DNA of 64,000 nucleotides, from NCBI RefSeq assembly GCF_001513745.1, contig NZ_CP013380.1, positions 620,001-684,000 on the forward strand, given 5' to 3'. This document shows, piece after piece, positions 21,216 to 30,099 of this stretch (positions within the stretch are counted from its first letter, which is position 1; each line of letters starts with the position of its first letter). Source of the DNA: Burkholderia humptydooensis (lineage in GTDB: Bacteria > Pseudomonadota > Gammaproteobacteria > Burkholderiales > Burkholderiaceae). The notes beneath the pieces are model-generated. The model did no database searches. It had not been told where the DNA came from and saw only the letters and a program-made list of their open reading frames with translations. The position numbers and the translations under genes are program-made.

Positions 21216-21719
21216 TTATTTCAGTGCGGCGAGCGCGGCGTCGTAGTCCGGCTCGTCCTTGATCTCGCCGACAAGCTCGGTGTGCGTCACCTTGTCGTTC
21301 TCGTCGATCACGACGACCGCGCGCGCGGTCAGGCCGTCGAGCGGGCCGCTCGTCACGTTCACGCCGTATGCGTCGGCGAACGCGCGGCCGCCTCGGAACG
21401 TCGACGCGGTGACGACGTTCGCGAGGCCCTCCGCCGTGCAGAAGCGGGTCGCGGCGAACGGCAGGTCCGCCGACACGACGACGACGACCGTGTTGTCGAG
21501 CTTGCTCGCCGCTTCGTTGAACTTGCGAGTCGACGTCGCGCAGGTCGGCGTGTCGAGGCTCGGGACGATGTTCAGCACCTTGCGCTTGCCCGCGAAGGTC
21601 GCGAGCGACACGTCGGCGAGGTCCTTGCCGACCAGCTTGAAATCGGGCGCCTGCGAGCCGGCTGCGGGGAACGTGCCGGCGATGTCGATCGGGTTGCCGC
21701 CCAGCGTGACTTTGCTCAT
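21216..21719 (-). CDS. tpx: Thiol peroxidase
   Basis: 167-residue atypical 2-Cys peroxiredoxin reducing hydroperoxides at the expense of thioredoxin. The peroxidatic C60 lies in [15 protein letters not shown] and the resolving C94 in TRFCTAEGL, the characteristic Tpx spacing. Translation from ATG 21719 ([11 protein letters not shown]) gives the family's typical N-terminus; an in-frame start at 21755 is not preferred. Its nearest upstream gene is the DUF3426 protein, 72 bases away. Confidence 0.95.
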   Translation of the reverse strand: MSKVTLGGNPIDIAGTFPAAGSQAPDFKLVGKDLADVSLATFAGKRKVLNIVPSLDTPTCATSTRKFNEAASKLDNTVVVVVSADLPFAATRFCTAEGLANVVTASTFRGGRAFADAYGVNVTSGPLDGLTARAVVVIDENDKVTHTELVGEIKDEPDYDAALAALK

Positions 21720-21791
21720 GTTCGTGCTCCAAGTGTGTGCGCCGATGCGGCGCAAGGGTTGAGGCCGAGGCCGCGCGCGCGTTGCGGCGCG

Positions 21792-23009
21792 TTACGGATA
21801 AAAGATCTGCACGCGGAAGTTCGATGCGGCGATGTCGTCCGTGTCGATCCGGACGATCATCGTCTGGGTCGCGCCGGCGGGCATGCCTGCTTCGACGCGC
21901 GTGCCGGGGCGCGCGTAGTCGCGCGGCGCGAGCACGCGGCGTGCGGTGATGTTGTTCGCTTCGTCGAGCAGCGTGAGCTCGATCGACGGATAGGCAAGCG
22001 CGACGCGGTAGCGGTTCGTGAGCGGCACCTTCAGCTCGAGAAGGCGCGGGCCGTCGAGCTGGCGCAGGTCGGATGCGTCGAGCCGCAGGCCGTCGATTGC
22101 GCGCGGCGGCGTGACCGTGCAGCCGAGCGTCGCGCACGCCTCTTTGAAGAGCGGCTCGGTCGACGGCCAGTAGATCGTGATCGTTTCGCGTTGCCACCAC
22201 GCGAGTTGTGCGGCGAGCAGCGCCGCGAGCGCCAGGGCGACGATCGCGCCGAGCGCGCGCGCGAAGCCGCCGCGCGCGGCGTTCGTCCGCGTTTCGCGGG
22301 TCATCGCGAAATGCTCGCGGTTGTCGGTCTCGGGCGCCGCGGCGAACGGCTCGGCATCCGCTCGGGACGGCGCGGCTGAGCCGAAGTGCGGCTCGCGATC
22401 GTGAGGGATTCCGGCGAGCGCGGCGGCCGCGGGCGATGCGAGTACGGGTTCGATCGCGTCGCCGGGCAGCGGGGCGAATGTGCGCGCGGGATCGGGCTCG
22501 TGTTGCGCGGTCGCGCCTCGATCGAGGTCGCGATCGAGCGTCGGGCGCGGCGGAAGAGGAAATTCGCGAGCGCGGGCGGTGGGCAGATCGGCTTCGGGCG
22601 TTGCGGCGGCCTGCGCTTCGGGCGTTTCGTCCGCGCCCGCATGCGCTGCGACCGCGACGCCGGCTGCGGCGCTCGCGCTCGTCATCTGCAGCTTCGGATC
22701 GACCGCGCCGTCGAGCCAGGGGCCCCACATGTCCCAGGCGCCTGGTGTGAAATCGCGATGGCCTGCTTCGAGCGGGCGGCGATCGGGAGACGTCGCGTCG
22801 AACAGGCGCTGCAGCGCCGGCTGCTGCTCCGGCGTGCGCGGCGCCGCTTGCGCAGCAGCCGCTTCCGGCTCGGCGGGCACGAGCGCGCGCGCCGCGTCGA
22901 ACACTTGCTGGCAATGGCCGCAGCGCACGAGACCGTCGTGCAGCGCAAGCTGTTCCCGCTGCAATCGGAAGACGGTTTCACAATGAGGGCAGCGCGTCGC
23001 GAGGAGCAT
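21792..23009 (-). CDS. DUF3426 zinc-ribbon membrane protein
   Basis: 405 residues. The N-terminal MJ0042-type zinc ribbon has C7/C10 and C30/C33 (CPHC...CGHC). A long Ala/Pro-rich, low-complexity linker follows, then a single membrane helix (ALGAIVALALAALLAAQLAWW) and a C-terminal DUF3426 domain of about 140 residues, predicted periplasmic. The family is widespread in proteobacteria, typically next to prmA and acc genes as here, with no established function. The zinc ribbon would be cytoplasmic given the topology. Confidence 0.85.
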   Translation of the reverse strand: MLLATRCPHCETVFRLQREQLALHDGLVRCGHCQQVFDAARALVPAEPEAAAAQAAPRTPEQQPALQRLFDATSPDRRPLEAGHRDFTPGAWDMWGPWLDGAVDPKLQMTSASAAAGVAVAAHAGADETPEAQAAATPEADLPTARAREFPLPPRPTLDRDLDRGATAQHEPDPARTFAPLPGDAIEPVLASPAAAALAGIPHDREPHFGSAAPSRADAEPFAAAPETDNREHFAMTRETRTNAARGGFARALGAIVALALAALLAAQLAWWQRETITIYWPSTEPLFKEACATLGCTVTPPRAIDGLRLDASDLRQLDGPRLLELKVPLTNRYRVALAYPSIELTLLDEANNITARRVLAPRDYARPGTRVEAGMPAGATQTMIVRIDTDDIAASNFRVQIFYP

Positions 23010-23056
23010 GGTCAGCCGGGCAGCCAGCGGGGCCTGAGTGAAGGACAGCGCTTATT

Positions 23057-23959
23057 CTAATGGCTTTCGCGCCGAGTTCCGGCGAGGCATACCCAACCTT
23101 CGTGTTCGCGCCAGACGGCGATATCGATATAGCGGGCGTAGACGCTCGCGACTTCGTCCGCCTGCCGCGCAAGCACGCCCGACAGCGCGATGCGCCCGCC
23201 CGGCCTCACCTTCGACGCAAGCATCGACGCCATCAGCTTCAGCGGATTCGACAGGATGTTCGCGACGACGATGTCGAATTCGCCGTCGGGGCAGTCGCCG
23301 GGCAGACCGTACGCGACGTCGGTGCGATTGCGCTCGCTGTTCTGGCGCGCCGCTTCGACCGCTTGCGGATCGATGTCGATGCCGGTCACGCTGCCCGCGC
23401 CGCACTTCTTCGCGAGGATCGCGAGAATGCCCGAGCCGCAGCCGTAATCGAGCACCGTCTGGCCGGGTTGCACGGTCTGCTCGAGCCATTCCATGCAAAG
23501 GCGCGTCGTCGGATGGCTGCCCGTGCCGAACGCGAGGCCCGGATCGAGCTCGAGCACGAGCGCGTCGGGCTCCGGCGCGTCGTGCCACGACGGTACGACC
23601 CAGATCTTCTCGCCGATGTGGATCGGGTCGAATTGCGATTGCGTGAGCCGCACCCAGTCCTGCTCTTCGACTTCGCGCAGCTCGAAGCGCGGCGTTTCGT
23701 CGAGGCCGGCTTCGTTCGCGGCGGCGGCGAGCAGCACCGCGGGATCCTGAGTCGCCTCGACGAGCGCGATCACGCGCGAATGCTGCCACGCGGTGCGCTC
23801 GGGCACGAGGCCCGGTTCGCCGAAGAGCGGCTGCTCGTCCGGAGTGTCGGCGTCGGCGTCTTCCACGGACACCGACAGCGCGCCCAACTCGACGAGCGCG
23901 TCGGACAGTGCCTCCGCGCGCTCGCGGGGCAGCTCGACGACGAGTTCCCGATAGCTCAT
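23057..23959 (-). CDS. prmA: Ribosomal protein L11 methyltransferase
   Basis: 300-residue SAM-dependent methyltransferase that trimethylates L11. The N-terminal substrate-binding domain begins [16 protein letters not shown]. The class I methyltransferase core starts at [15 protein letters not shown], with SAM motif [13 protein letters not shown] and the NPPY-like motif VANILSNPL. The ATG at 23959 is 2 bases past the accC stop, so translation is coupled. The reading frame is open far upstream within accC, but the 23959 start gives the known family N-terminus. Confidence 0.95.
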   Translation of the reverse strand: MSYRELVVELPRERAEALSDALVELGALSVSVEDADADTPDEQPLFGEPGLVPERTAWQHSRVIALVEATQDPAVLLAAAANEAGLDETPRFELREVEEQDWVRLTQSQFDPIHIGEKIWVVPSWHDAPEPDALVLELDPGLAFGTGSHPTTRLCMEWLEQTVQPGQTVLDYGCGSGILAILAKKCGAGSVTGIDIDPQAVEAARQNSERNRTDVAYGLPGDCPDGEFDIVVANILSNPLKLMASMLASKVRPGGRIALSGVLARQADEVASVYARYIDIAVWREHEGWVCLAGTRRESH

Positions 23960-23961
23960 GA

Positions 23962-25329
23962 TCACGCTTCTTCCGGCGCGGCCTGCAGCTTCTGCGCGAG
24001 CCGGTTCTCGAGATAGTGGATGCTGGGGCCGCCTTCGACGAATTTCGAGTCGAGCATCAGTTCGCGATGCAGCGGGATGTTGGTCAGGATGCCTTCGACC
24101 ACCATTTCCGACAGCGCGATGCGCATCCGGTTGATCGCCTGCTCGCGCGTCGCGCCGTAGGCGATCAGCTTGCCGATCATCGAATCGTAGTTGGGCGGAA
24201 CGAAATATCCATTGTACGCGTGCGAATCGACGCGGATGCCGGGGCCGCCCGGCGTGTGCCACGACGTGATCCGGCCCGGCGACGGCGTGAACTTGAACGG
24301 ATCTTCGGCGTTGATCCGGCACTCGATCGCGTGGCCGCGGAACTGGATGTCGCGTTGGCGGACCGACAGCTTCTCGCCCGCCGCGATCCTGATCTGTTCC
24401 TGGACGATGTCGACGCCCGTGATCAGCTCCGTCACCGGATGCTCGACCTGCACGCGCGTGTTCATCTCGATGAAGTAGAACTCGTTGTTCTCGTAGAGGA
24501 ACTCGAACGTGCCCGCGCCGAGATAGCCCATCTTTTTGCACGCGTCCGCGCAGCGGTCGCCGATCCGGTCGATCAGGCGGCGCGCGATGCCGGGCGCGGG
24601 CGCTTCCTCGATCACCTTCTGGTGACGGCGCTGCATCGAGCAGTCGCGCTCGCCGAGCCAGACCGCGTTCTTGTGCGAATCGGAGAGCACCTGAATCTCG
24701 ATGTGGCGCGGATTTTCGAGGAACTTCTCCATGTAGACCTGCGGATTGCCGAACGCGCGGCCCGCTTCCTCGCGCGTCATGTTGACCGCGTTCACGAGCG
24801 CCGCCTCGGTGTGGACGACGCGCATCCCGCGTCCGCCGCCGCCGCCCGCCGCCTTGATGATCACCGGATAGCCGATCGAGCGTGCAATTTTCACGATCTC
24901 CTTCGGGTCGTCCGGCAACGCGCCGTCCGAGCCCGGCACGCAAGGCACGCCGGTGCGGATCATCGTCTGTTTCGCGGTGACTTTGTCGCCCATCATGCGG
25001 ATCGTGTCCGGGCGCGGACCGATGAACGTGAAGCCCGACTGCTCGACGCGCTCGGCGAAATCGGCGTTCTCCGACAGGAAGCCGTAGCCCGGGTGGATCG
25101 CCTCGGCGTCGGTGACTTCGGCCGCGCTGATCAGGGCCGGCATGTTCAGGTAGCTCAGATTCGACGGAGCGGGGCCGATACAGACCGCTTCGTCGGCTAA
25201 CTTCACGTACTTGGCTTCCTTGTCGGCCTCGGAATAGACGACTACCGTCTTGACGCCGAGCTCGCGGCACGCGCGCTGAATGCGCAGCGCGATTTCCCCG
25301 CGGTTGGCAATGAGGATTTTTTCAAACAT
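23962..25329 (-). CDS. accC: Acetyl-CoA carboxylase, biotin carboxylase subunit
   Basis: 455-residue ATP-grasp enzyme that carboxylates the biotin of AccB with bicarbonate, the first half-reaction of malonyl-CoA synthesis. It starts [21 protein letters not shown]. The glycine-rich ATP loop [14 protein letters not shown] and the catalytic [16 protein letters not shown] are intact. Length is standard (E. coli 449). It is 85 bases after accB and 2 bases before prmA, in an aroQ-accB-accC-prmA order common in beta-proteobacteria. Confidence 0.97.
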   Translation of the reverse strand: MFEKILIANRGEIALRIQRACRELGVKTVVVYSEADKEAKYVKLADEAVCIGPAPSNLSYLNMPALISAAEVTDAEAIHPGYGFLSENADFAERVEQSGFTFIGPRPDTIRMMGDKVTAKQTMIRTGVPCVPGSDGALPDDPKEIVKIARSIGYPVIIKAAGGGGGRGMRVVHTEAALVNAVNMTREEAGRAFGNPQVYMEKFLENPRHIEIQVLSDSHKNAVWLGERDCSMQRRHQKVIEEAPAPGIARRLIDRIGDRCADACKKMGYLGAGTFEFLYENNEFYFIEMNTRVQVEHPVTELITGVDIVQEQIRIAAGEKLSVRQRDIQFRGHAIECRINAEDPFKFTPSPGRITSWHTPGGPGIRVDSHAYNGYFVPPNYDSMIGKLIAYGATREQAINRMRIALSEMVVEGILTNIPLHRELMLDSKFVEGGPSIHYLENRLAQKLQAAPEEA

Positions 25330-25414
25330 AGCGAGTATTCGTCTCTTCGATGGACGCGCGAGCGCGCGCCTTGAGAGGAGCGGCGTCGCTGACGGGCGCG
25401 CCGCGCGGCGGGTC

Positions 25415-25888
25415 TTAGCCGATCACGAAAAGCGGCTGGCCGTATTCGACGGCCTGGCCATTCTCGACGAGAATTTCCTTGATGACGCCGGCCTTGTCCG
25501 ACTCGATTTCGTTCAGCAGCTTCATCGCTTCGATGATGCAGAGCGTCTGGCCTTCCTTCACCGTGTCGCCGACCTGGACGAACGGATCGGCGCCCGGCGA
25601 CGGCGCGCGGTAGAACGTGCCGACCATCGGCGACGTCACGACGTGGCCTTGCGGCGCGGCGGCCGCGGGTGCTGCGGCGGGTGCCGCGGCAAGCGCGCCT
25701 TCGGTCGGCACCGTCAGGACGGGGGCGGGGGCGCTCACTTGCGGCGCGAAGCCGGCCGACGGCTGCACATAGACCGGCGGTGCGTTCTTGACGATGCGCA
25801 CCTTGCCTTCGCCTTCGGTGACTTCCAGCTCGGAGATGCCGGATTCGGAGACGAGGTCGATCAGAGTTTTCAGCTTGCGAAGGTCCAT
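25415..25888 (-). CDS. accB: Biotin carboxyl carrier protein of acetyl-CoA carboxylase
   Basis: 157 residues. A short N-terminal domain ([18 protein letters not shown]) is joined by an Ala/Pro-rich linker (about 43-82) to the biotinyl domain. Biotin attaches to K123 in the [11 protein letters not shown] motif. The start at 25888 is chosen over an in-frame start at 25906 because of the conserved N-terminus and a GGGGAA ribosome site. It lies between aroQ and accC. Confidence 0.96.
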   Translation of the reverse strand: MDLRKLKTLIDLVSESGISELEVTEGEGKVRIVKNAPPVYVQPSAGFAPQVSAPAPVLTVPTEGALAAAPAAAPAAAAPQGHVVTSPMVGTFYRAPSPGADPFVQVGDTVKEGQTLCIIEAMKLLNEIESDKAGVIKEILVENGQAVEYGQPLFVIG

Positions 25889-25954
25889 CGGGAGTTCCCC
25901 TTTCAATACGTGAAACGCCGGTTCGGGACCGGCGCTGAATCGAGTTCTTGAAAA

Positions 25955-26407
25955 TCAGCCGCGCGACGCGCCTTGCAGCTTGTCGAGCGCGTATTCGAGC
26001 GCGTACAGATAACCTTTCCAGCCGAGGCCGCAAATCACGCCTTCGGCCTGATCGGAGAAATAGGAGTGATGCCTGAACGGCTCGCGCCGGTGCACGTTCG
26101 ACAGATGAATCTCGACGAACGGAATCCCGACGCCCGCGAGCGCGTCCCGGATCGCGATGCTCGTATGCGTATACGCGGCTGGATTGATCAGGATGAACTC
26201 GGTGCCGTCGTTTCTCGCCGCCTGGACGCGATCGACGAGCGCGCCCTCGTGGTTGCTCTGGAACGACTCGAGTTCGACGCCTGCCTCCTGCGCCCGCGCG
26301 GCCAGCGCCTGATCGATCTGCTCGAGCGTCACGCGGCCGTACACCTCCGGTTCCCGGGTGCCGAGAAGGTTCAGGTTGGGGCCGTGCAGCACCAGCAATC
26401 GTGTCAT
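25955..26407 (-). CDS. aroQ: 3-dehydroquinate dehydratase, type II
   Basis: 150-residue dodecameric dehydroquinase of the shikimate pathway. The N-terminal [16 protein letters not shown] contains the catalytic tyrosine and flexible-loop arginine. The active-site segments [10 protein letters not shown] and [18 protein letters not shown] are complete. The start at 26407 gives the normal family length; the frame is open upstream to 26542 without likely coding. A promoter-like pair on the minus strand, TAGACA (26468-26463) and GATAAA (26446-26441), precedes it. Confidence 0.96.
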   Translation of the reverse strand: MTRLLVLHGPNLNLLGTREPEVYGRVTLEQIDQALAARAQEAGVELESFQSNHEGALVDRVQAARNDGTEFILINPAAYTHTSIAIRDALAGVGIPFVEIHLSNVHRREPFRHHSYFSDQAEGVICGLGWKGYLYALEYALDKLQGASRG

Positions 26408-26440
26408 AGGTCGCTTCTTTTTCTGCGGAATTGCGCGAAC

Positions 26441-26468
26441 TTTATCGCCAATTAGAGAAATTTGTCTA
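26441..26468 (-). promoter_or_regulatory. Candidate promoter of the aroQ-accBC-prmA group
   Basis: On the minus strand TAGACA (26468-26463) and GATAAA (26446-26441) are 16 bases apart and lie in the least GC-rich part of the region, about 35 bases before the aroQ ATG. The match is moderate, and no experimental start is implied. Confidence 0.4.
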
Positions 26469-26602
26469 GTTTTGCCGAATGGACGAGTGCGCCGGCGAGC
26501 GCGCATCGGCGTGTTCGCGCGGCCAGAATCTGCCAACGTCATGCAATTTGGTGCTAATCAGATTTCAAATTCTGTCAACGTCCGGCAGCCGGTCGGCCCC
26601 GA

Positions 26603-27163
26603 TCAGAGCGTGTCGAGCGTGCGTTTCAGCTCATCCGGATGGATTTGCCCCAATTTTGCCTCGCGAACCTTACCGGTTTCATCGATGACGACGGTGAAAG
26701 GTAGCGCCCCGGCGGTATTGCCGAAATTTCGGGCCAGATCTGCACCCGCATAACCGCTGACGACGATCGGATAATCGACGGGTACCTTTTTCAGGAAATT
26801 CTTCACGTTCTGCTCGGAATCGACACCAATTCCGACGAAATGCACGCCTTTCTTCTCGTATTCCCGCGACAGCTTCACGAGCTCGGGCATCTCCTCGACG
26901 CAGGGGCCGCACCACGACGCCCAGAAATTGACGACGAGTTTCTGGCCCTTGAATGCCGCGAGCCGCTGCGGCTTGCCGTCGACGTTCGGATACGACGCGG
27001 CCCAGAGCGTGTCGACCGCGTTGCCCGCGGCGGGTGCGCCGGCCGGCGTGCCCGCTGGCGCGCCGCCCGCCGCGTTGCCGCGCGCCCAGTGGCCGGCGGC
27101 GAGGCCGCCCGCGATCGCGACGGCCGCGATCACGACGCCTGCGAAAATTCCTTTGCTATTCAT
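26603..27163 (-). CDS. TlpA/ResA-like membrane-anchored thioredoxin
   Basis: 186 residues. An N-terminal membrane anchor (about 5-25, FAGVVIAAVAIAGGLAAG) is followed by a Gly/Ala/Pro linker and a periplasmic thioredoxin fold with active site WCGPC at 84-88 in NFWASWCGPCVEEMPEL. TlpA/ResA proteins reduce disulfides in the periplasm, often for cytochrome c or copper-centre assembly; the partner here is not evident. The start codon overlaps the 3' end of the upstream conserved gene by 8 bases. Confidence 0.9.
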   Translation of the reverse strand: MNSKGIFAGVVIAAVAIAGGLAAGHWARGNAAGGAPAGTPAGAPAAGNAVDTLWAASYPNVDGKPQRLAAFKGQKLVVNFWASWCGPCVEEMPELVKLSREYEKKGVHFVGIGVDSEQNVKNFLKKVPVDYPIVVSGYAGADLARNFGNTAGALPFTVVIDETGKVREAKLGQIHPDELKRTLDTL

Positions 27164-27812
27164 CGGTTCGGGATTCGGTTGGTGAGGACGGCGGCGCGCC
27201 GACGAGCGCGCGCAGCGCTTGCGCATCGGCCCGTGACAGACGGCCGCGGGCGTCCGCCTTCACGGCGCCGCGCAGGTCGTCGCTTGTATACAGTGCGACG
27301 TGAATGCCGACGGGTTCCGCGCCGCGCGCTTCGCGCCACAGGAAGCTGAGCGTCTCGACGTCGCTGCGCCCCGCGAAGTGGCGGGTTTCGGATACGTCGT
27401 ACTGGATGTTCTGGTTCAGCAGGTAGATCGCGAGATCCTTGTGGTTGTCGCAGAAGGTCTGCAGATGGATGTCGGAATGCGCGTTCGCCGTGCCGTTCAG
27501 CACGGCGCCCGCGACGTACGGATTGAACGCCGCGAGCCGCTCCATCCACGCGAGCGCGATGACACGCAGCCGCCGCAGTTCGGCCGGCTGCGTGTCACTC
27601 TGGAACAGCGCGAGGTATTCGTGCAGTTCTTCCTCGATCTGGTCGTTATCTGGCAGCCATTCGCCTGCAATTCGGCTGTCGCCGAGCACCTGGCGGGCGG
27701 CCTTGCGCTTTGCGCCGGCGTAGTCGAGCCCGTCTTCGGCGATCAGGCGTGCCGCGGCGAGCGCGATTTCGTCACGTACGCGTCGCGGATCGAGTAGGGT
27801 TTTGCGAGACAT
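27156..27812 (-). CDS. Conserved protein of unknown function
   Basis: 218 residues, mostly helical, with a conserved-looking core including AHSDIHLQTFCDNHKDLAIYLLNQNIQYDVSETRHF and SFLWREARGAEPVGIHVALY. The latter alternating pattern suggests a small alpha/beta domain with possible nucleotidyltransferase character, but no diagnostic motif was recognised. There is no signal peptide or membrane segment. It overlaps the start of the thioredoxin gene by 8 bases and is divergent from mpl, so the pair is probably co-translated. Function not assigned. Confidence 0.8.
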   Translation of the reverse strand: MSRKTLLDPRRVRDEIALAAARLIAEDGLDYAGAKRKAARQVLGDSRIAGEWLPDNDQIEEELHEYLALFQSDTQPAELRRLRVIALAWMERLAAFNPYVAGAVLNGTANAHSDIHLQTFCDNHKDLAIYLLNQNIQYDVSETRHFAGRSDVETLSFLWREARGAEPVGIHVALYTSDDLRGAVKADARGRLSRADAQALRALVGAPPSSPTESRTDE

Positions 27813-28005
27813 GATCCGGCAATCATACTAGATCGGTGCCGAGCGACCCGGCGGTTGCGTCAACCGTCGTTCGCGTCGGGGGTGTCAGTTACAATAGCCC
27901 CCTTTGCGCGGCGGCGCGCGCGCCGCGCCGCGGATGTTTTTCCGGCAACCGGCGCGACGTGCGGCCGGCCTCCGATTCGACTACGCCCACGCGGCGCGAA
28001 GCTCT

Positions 28006-29418
28006 ATGCATATCCACATTCTCGGCATCTGCGGCACCTTCATGGGCGGTCTCGCCGTGCTCGCCCGCGCGGCGGGCCATACCGTGACCGGCTGCGACGC
28101 GGGCGTCTATCCGCCGATGAGCATGCAGCTCGAGGCGCAGGGCATCCAGTTGATCGAGGGCTACGGCGCCGAACAGATCGACTTGAAGCCCGATCTGTTC
28201 GTGATCGGCAACGTGGTGTCGCGCGGCAACCCGCTGATGGAGGTAATCCTCGATCGGGGGCTGCCGTATGTGTCCGGTCCGCAATGGCTCGGCGAGCACG
28301 TGCTCGCAGGTAAGTGGGTGCTCGCTGTCGCCGGCACGCACGGCAAGACGACAACGAGTTCGATGCTCGCATGGATGCTCGAAGACGCCGGCCTGAATCC
28401 GGGCTTCCTGATCGGCGGCGTGCCGCTGAACTTCGGCGTGTCCGCACGGCTGACCGATTCGAGCTTCTTCGTGATCGAGGCGGACGAATACGACACAGCG
28501 TTCTTCGACAAGCGTTCGAAGTTTGTCCATTATCGGCCGCGGACCGCGATCCTGAACAATCTCGAATTCGATCATGCTGATATCTTTCCGGATCTCGCTG
28601 CGATCGAGACGCAATTCCACCATTTGGTGCGCACGGTGCCGGGCGTCGGCCGGCTCGTGACGAACGGCCGCGAAGACGCGCTCGAGCGCGTGCTGTCGCG
28701 CGGCTGCTGGAGCGATGTCGAGCGTTTCGGTGTCGACGGCGGTTGGCAGGCGCTGCCTGCGGAGGACGGCGTGCCGGTCGACGAGCGTTTCGCCGTGTAT
28801 TGGCGCAGCGAGCGCGTCGGCGTCGTCGGCTGGCACGTGCAGGGCGAGCACAACCGGCTGAATGCGCTCGCAGCGATCGCCGCCGCGCGTCACGTCGGCG
28901 TGCCGCCCGCGCAGGCGGCCGCCGCGCTCGCGACGTTCCGTAACGTCAAGCGCCGGATGGAGGTGCGCGGCAGCGTCGACGGAGTGACCGTCTATGACGA
29001 TTTCGCCCACCACCCGACCGCGATCGAAATGACGATCGCCGGGCTTCGCGCGCGCATCGGCTGCGAAAACACCCGCATCCTCGCGGTGCTGGAGCCGCGA
29101 TCGAACACGATGAAGCTCGGCGTGATGAAGGCGCAACTGCCGGCGAGCCTCGCCGACGCCGATCTCGTGTTCGGCTACGGCGCGCCGACCGGCCGCGACG
29201 CGCTCGGCTGGAACCTGCGCGACGCGCTCGCGCCGCTCGGCGACAAGGCGCGCGCGTTCGACGACCTGCACACGCTCGTGAAGGCCGTGGCGGCGTCGGC
29301 GCGGCCGGGCGACCACGTGCTTGTGATGAGCAACGGCGGCTTCGGCGGCGTCCACCAGAAGCTGCTCGATGCGCTGTCCGTGCGCGGCGGCGCGGCGCCG
29401 GCCCGGAGCGGCGCGTGA
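28006..29418 (+). CDS. mpl: UDP-N-acetylmuramate:L-Ala-gamma-D-Glu-meso-DAP ligase
   Basis: 470-residue Mur-ligase family enzyme that re-attaches recycled tripeptide to UDP-MurNAc. It begins MHIHILGICGTFMGGLA, with ATP P-loop GTHGKTT at 110-116 and the central EADEYDTAFFDKRSKF region. The C-terminal domain follows YDDFAHHPTA. It complements AmpD, also in this window, in murein recycling. The next gene starts within its stop codon (GTGA), so it is the first gene of a tightly coupled set. Confidence 0.95.
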   Translation: MHIHILGICGTFMGGLAVLARAAGHTVTGCDAGVYPPMSMQLEAQGIQLIEGYGAEQIDLKPDLFVIGNVVSRGNPLMEVILDRGLPYVSGPQWLGEHVLAGKWVLAVAGTHGKTTTSSMLAWMLEDAGLNPGFLIGGVPLNFGVSARLTDSSFFVIEADEYDTAFFDKRSKFVHYRPRTAILNNLEFDHADIFPDLAAIETQFHHLVRTVPGVGRLVTNGREDALERVLSRGCWSDVERFGVDGGWQALPAEDGVPVDERFAVYWRSERVGVVGWHVQGEHNRLNALAAIAAARHVGVPPAQAAAALATFRNVKRRMEVRGSVDGVTVYDDFAHHPTAIEMTIAGLRARIGCENTRILAVLEPRSNTMKLGVMKAQLPASLADADLVFGYGAPTGRDALGWNLRDALAPLGDKARAFDDLHTLVKAVAASARPGDHVLVMSNGGFGGVHQKLLDALSVRGGAAPARSGA

Positions 29419-29984
29419 TCCTGTATCTGCACGGCTTTCGTTCGTCGCCGCAGTCGTTCAAGGCGCGCGCGCTGGCCGCGCGGCTCGCCGAGCTCGGCCG
29501 CGCGGACGAATGGCGCTGCCCGATGCTGTCGGTCGCGCCGCTCGACGCCGTCGCTGCCGCCGAGGCGGAAGTCGCCGGCGCGCCGGCGCACGGCGTCACC
29601 GTGATCGGCAGCTCGCTCGGCGGCTATTACGCGACATGGCTAGCGGAAAAGCACGGCTGGCGCGCGGTGCTGCTGAATCCCGCGACGCAGCCGCAGCGCG
29701 ACCTGCGCCGCCATCTGGGCGAGCAGCCGCTGTGGCACGGCGGCGGCACGATCGTCGTCGAGCCGCGTCACCTGGACGAGCTGAACGCGCTGCATGTCGC
29801 GGCGATCTCGCGGCCCGAGCGCTACTATCTGTTCGCGGCGACGGGCGACGAAGTGCTCGACTACCACGACATGCTCGCGCGCTATCCAGGCGCGCGAACC
29901 CGCGTCATCGAAGGCAGCGATCACGGGATCAGCGAATTTGCCGACTATATCGACGACGTTCTTGCATTTTGCGACGCCGGATAG
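29415..29984 (+). CDS. YqiA/YcfP-like alpha/beta hydrolase
   Basis: 189 residues from GTG 29415, overlapping the mpl stop by 4 bases. The short alpha/beta hydrolase fold has the N-terminal oxyanion segment YLHGFRSSPQSFKA, nucleophile S67 in GSSLGG, an acidic residue in the ATGDEVLDY segment and the catalytic histidine in GSDHGISEF. This matches the YqiA esterase family (UPF0227-like). The physiological ester is unknown. Confidence 0.88.
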   Translation: MILYLHGFRSSPQSFKARALAARLAELGRADEWRCPMLSVAPLDAVAAAEAEVAGAPAHGVTVIGSSLGGYYATWLAEKHGWRAVLLNPATQPQRDLRRHLGEQPLWHGGGTIVVEPRHLDELNALHVAAISRPERYYLFAATGDEVLDYHDMLARYPGARTRVIEGSDHGISEFADYIDDVLAFCDAG

Positions 29985-30099
29985 CCCGGCGCCGGATGCG
30001 AGATCCGGCGCGCGGCACCCTATACACCACACGCGGCGTCGACGGCTTCCGAAGCGAAGCGCGGCGCGCGGAAGTCTGAACGAAAGACGAGAGTACTGA

